Origin: Zetaproteobacteria bacterium
GTDB taxonomy: Bacteria > Pseudomonadota > Zetaproteobacteria > Mariprofundales > Mariprofundaceae
Direction: 5' to 3'
NCBI GenBank assembly: GCA_021545625.1
Contig: JAJRVH010000013.1
Span: forward strand, 1 to 7,012
DNA length: 7,012 bases
Shown: one piece after another, positions 5,372-7,012 of the stretch
Numbering within the stretch: the stretch's first letter is position 1
Layout of the letters: each line of letters opens with the position of its first letter
Position numbers and translations under genes: made by a program
Notes under the pieces: generated by a model
What the model saw: only the letters and a program-made list of their open reading frames with translations
Told to the model about the DNA's origin: nothing
Databases searched by the model: none

Positions 5372-7012
5372 TCAGGCCTCAGACAGCTGCCGGCGCCGGC
5401 GCAGGCCAAGCTCCTTCCACTGCTCGTCATTCACCTCGCTCGGAGATTCCGCCATTGGATCAGCCGCCTTCTGCGTCTTCGGAAAGGCAATCACGTCGCG
5501 GATCGAATCCACGCCGGCCATCAACGCCAGCACCCGGTCCAGCCCGAAAGCCAGACCGCCATGCGGCGGCGCGCCGTACTTCAACGCCTTGACCAGGAAG
5601 CCGAACTTGGCCTCGGCCTCTTCGTCGGAAATACCCAGCGTACGGAAAACGCGCGCCTGCACCTCGGGGCTGTGGATACGGATCGAGCCACCACCGATTT
5701 CGGTGCCATTCCAGACCAGATCATAGGCCTGCGAACGCATGTTCAGCGGATCGCTTTCCAGCTTGTCCAGATCCTCCGCACAGGGAGCCGTGAACGGATG
5801 ATGCAGCGCCTCGGGGCGCTTCTCGTCGGCATTCCAGGCAAACATCGGAAAATCGACTACCCAGACGAAGCGATGGTCGTTGTCGGCCACCAGTCCCAGA
5901 TCCTGCCCCAGACGCACCCGAAGATGTCCGAGCGCATCGTTGACAATTTTCGCATCGCCGGCGCCAAAAAACAGTACATCGCCGTTTTCCGCACCGCAGG
6001 CTTCCAGCAATTCCGCCAGTACCGCTTCGGGCAGGAACTTCACGATCGGAGATTGCAGCCCTCCCGGCAGGTCGTTCTTGTCATTCACCTTGATCCAGGC
6101 CAGTCCGCGCGCGCCGTAAATGCCGACAAACTTGGTATAGTCATCAATCTGCTTGCGGCTGAGCCTGCCACCATCGGGCACGCGAATCACCTTGACCAGC
6201 CCGCCCTTTTCGGCCGGCTCGCGGAACACCTTGAACTCGACCTTGCGCATCAGCTCGGTAACATCGATATGCTCCAGACCGAAGCGCACATCCGGGCGAT
6301 CCAGCCCGTATCTGGCAATCGCCTCATGGTAGGTGATACGCGGAAACACCTCAGGCAGGCTGATGCCGACACCGGCCGCGAACATCGCCCGCAGCAGACC
6401 TTCGGCCACGGCCATAACCTCGTCCTGCGTGGCAAAGGAGAGCTCCAGATCCACCTGCGTGAATTCAGGCTGACGATCGGCACGCAGATCCTCGTCGCGG
6501 AAACAGCGGGCAATCTGGTAATAGCGATCCATGCCGGCCACCATCAGCAATTGCTTGAAAATCTGCGGACTCTGCGGCAGGGCGTAGAAGGAACCGGGAT
6601 AGATACGCGACGGAACCAGGTAGTCGCGCGCGCCCTCCGGCGTGGACTTGTTCAGGATCGGCGTCTCGATCTCCAGAAAGCCCTGCCCGTCCAGATAGTT
6701 GCGCGCCGCATGGGTCACGCGATGGCGCAACTGCATGAACCCCTGCATCTTCGGACGACGCAGATCCAGATAACGGTATTCCAGACGATGCTGCTCGCCG
6801 GTGTCGCAATCGTCCTCGATCATGAACGGCGGCGTTTCGGCGCGGTTCAGCACGACGATATCGGATGCCTTGACCTCGATCTCGCCGGTCGGAAGGCTGG
6901 CATTGACGGTTTCCTCGCTGCGCGCAATGACCTCGCCAACCACCTCGATGACATCCTGCTGGCGCAGCGAATGGGCCAGCCTGTGCACGGCCTCCGTATC
7001 GGGATGCACAAC
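5372..7012 (-). CDS. aspS: Aspartyl-tRNA synthetase (bacterial type), 5' partial
   Basis: The enzyme attaches aspartate to tRNA in the cytoplasm. The visible 546 residues cover nearly all of a bacterial AspRS (about 590 residues in E. coli); roughly the first 45-50, the start of the anticodon-binding OB fold, lie beyond the right edge. The frame stays open to the edge, so the GTG at 7009 is not the start. Seen in order: the end of the OB fold (TGEIEVKASDIVVLNRAETP), motif 1 (FLEIETPILNKSTPEGARDY), the QSPQ aspartate-binding element, motif 2 (FRDEDLRADRQPEF, near 6455-6502), the GAD insertion domain typical of bacterial AspRS, GGGSIRIH, and motif 3 (GLAFGLDRVLAL, near 5522-5557). All class II catalytic signatures look intact. 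Whether it charges only tRNA-Asp or also tRNA-Asn cannot be settled, since a key residue near position 30 is missing. It is the most upstream visible gene of the minus-strand cluster. Confidence 0.97.
   Translation of the reverse strand, partial: VVHPDTEAVHRLAHSLRQQDVIEVVGEVIARSEETVNASLPTGEIEVKASDIVVLNRAETPPFMIEDDCDTGEQHRLEYRYLDLRRPKMQGFMQLRHRVTHAARNYLDGQGFLEIETPILNKSTPEGARDYLVPSRIYPGSFYALPQSPQIFKQLLMVAGMDRYYQIARCFRDEDLRADRQPEFTQVDLELSFATQDEVMAVAEGLLRAMFAAGVGISLPEVFPRITYHEAIARYGLDRPDVRFGLEHIDVTELMRKVEFKVFREPAEKGGLVKVIRVPDGGRLSRKQIDDYTKFVGIYGARGLAWIKVNDKNDLPGGLQSPIVKFLPEAVLAELLEACGAENGDVLFFGAGDAKIVNDALGHLRVRLGQDLGLVADNDHRFVWVVDFPMFAWNADEKRPEALHHPFTAPCAEDLDKLESDPLNMRSQAYDLVWNGTEIGGGSIRIHSPEVQARVFRTLGISDEEAEAKFGFLVKALKYGAPPHGGLAFGLDRVLALMAGVDSIRDVIAFPKTQKAADPMAESPSEVNDEQWKELGLRRRRQLSEA

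Larger units (their letters stand above)
2534..7012 (-). other. Probable operon aspS - lipoprotein - icd - DUF4197
   Basis: Four genes run in the same direction with gaps of 50, 23 and 2 bases. I see no hairpin followed by a T-run in any gap, so read-through from aspS is plausible, and icd to DUF4197 is close enough for translational coupling. The operon's own promoter would lie beyond the right edge. The grouping joins translation, the TCA cycle and two envelope proteins and does not by itself point to one shared pathway. Confidence 0.6.

Noticed and set aside
4576..5592. Long plus-strand open frame (338 codons)
   Set aside because: It runs antisense across icd, the lipoprotein and the end of aspS, all strongly supported by homology. 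Its translation is Arg/Pro/Ala/Ser-rich with no recognisable domain, as expected of a shadow frame in GC-rich DNA.
1..7012. Search for CRISPR repeats, tRNA or rRNA genes, insertion sequences and defence or toxin genes
   Set aside because: Nothing convincing: no regularly spaced repeats, no tRNA-like cloverleaf in the short gaps, no transposase or terminal inverted repeats, and no gene resembling known defence or toxin-antitoxin families.

Overview
The window looks like ordinary chromosomal DNA from a moderately GC-rich Gram-negative bacterium, most likely in the phylum Pseudomonadota. The reasons are a bacterial-type AspRS, an E. coli-like NADP isocitrate dehydrogenase, a DUF4197 exported protein, a small lipoprotein and a YbeL/DUF1451-type zinc ribbon. 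A gamma- or zetaproteobacterium would fit, but the sequence alone does not settle the class. There are no tRNA or rRNA genes, CRISPR arrays, insertion sequences or prophage genes. Coding density is very high.

Plus strand, left part: the window opens inside a nitronate monooxygenase-like flavoprotein gene whose 5' end lies outside (3-794). A 92-base gap follows, holding a perfect TTGACA hexamer embedded in an FNR/CRP-like imperfect palindrome. Next is a 543-residue cytoplasmic protein of unknown function with a PilZ-like segment in its C-terminal half (887-2518).

Minus strand, right part: four tightly spaced genes read leftward and probably form one transcription unit: aspS (5' end beyond the right edge), a 93-residue lipoprotein, icd, and a DUF4197 periplasmic protein. 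The gaps are 50, 23 and 2 bases. This unit converges on the PilZ-like gene with only 15 bases between the two stop codons and no recognisable terminator.

The most unusual item is icd. A complete, apparently NADP-specific isocitrate dehydrogenase ends where the E. coli enzyme ends. It then continues in the same frame through an acidic linker into a helical segment and a four-cysteine zinc ribbon resembling the free-standing E. coli protein YbeL (DUF1451). A TCA-cycle enzyme carrying this domain suggests an added regulatory, assembly or binding function. No multi-gene novel system is evident otherwise.
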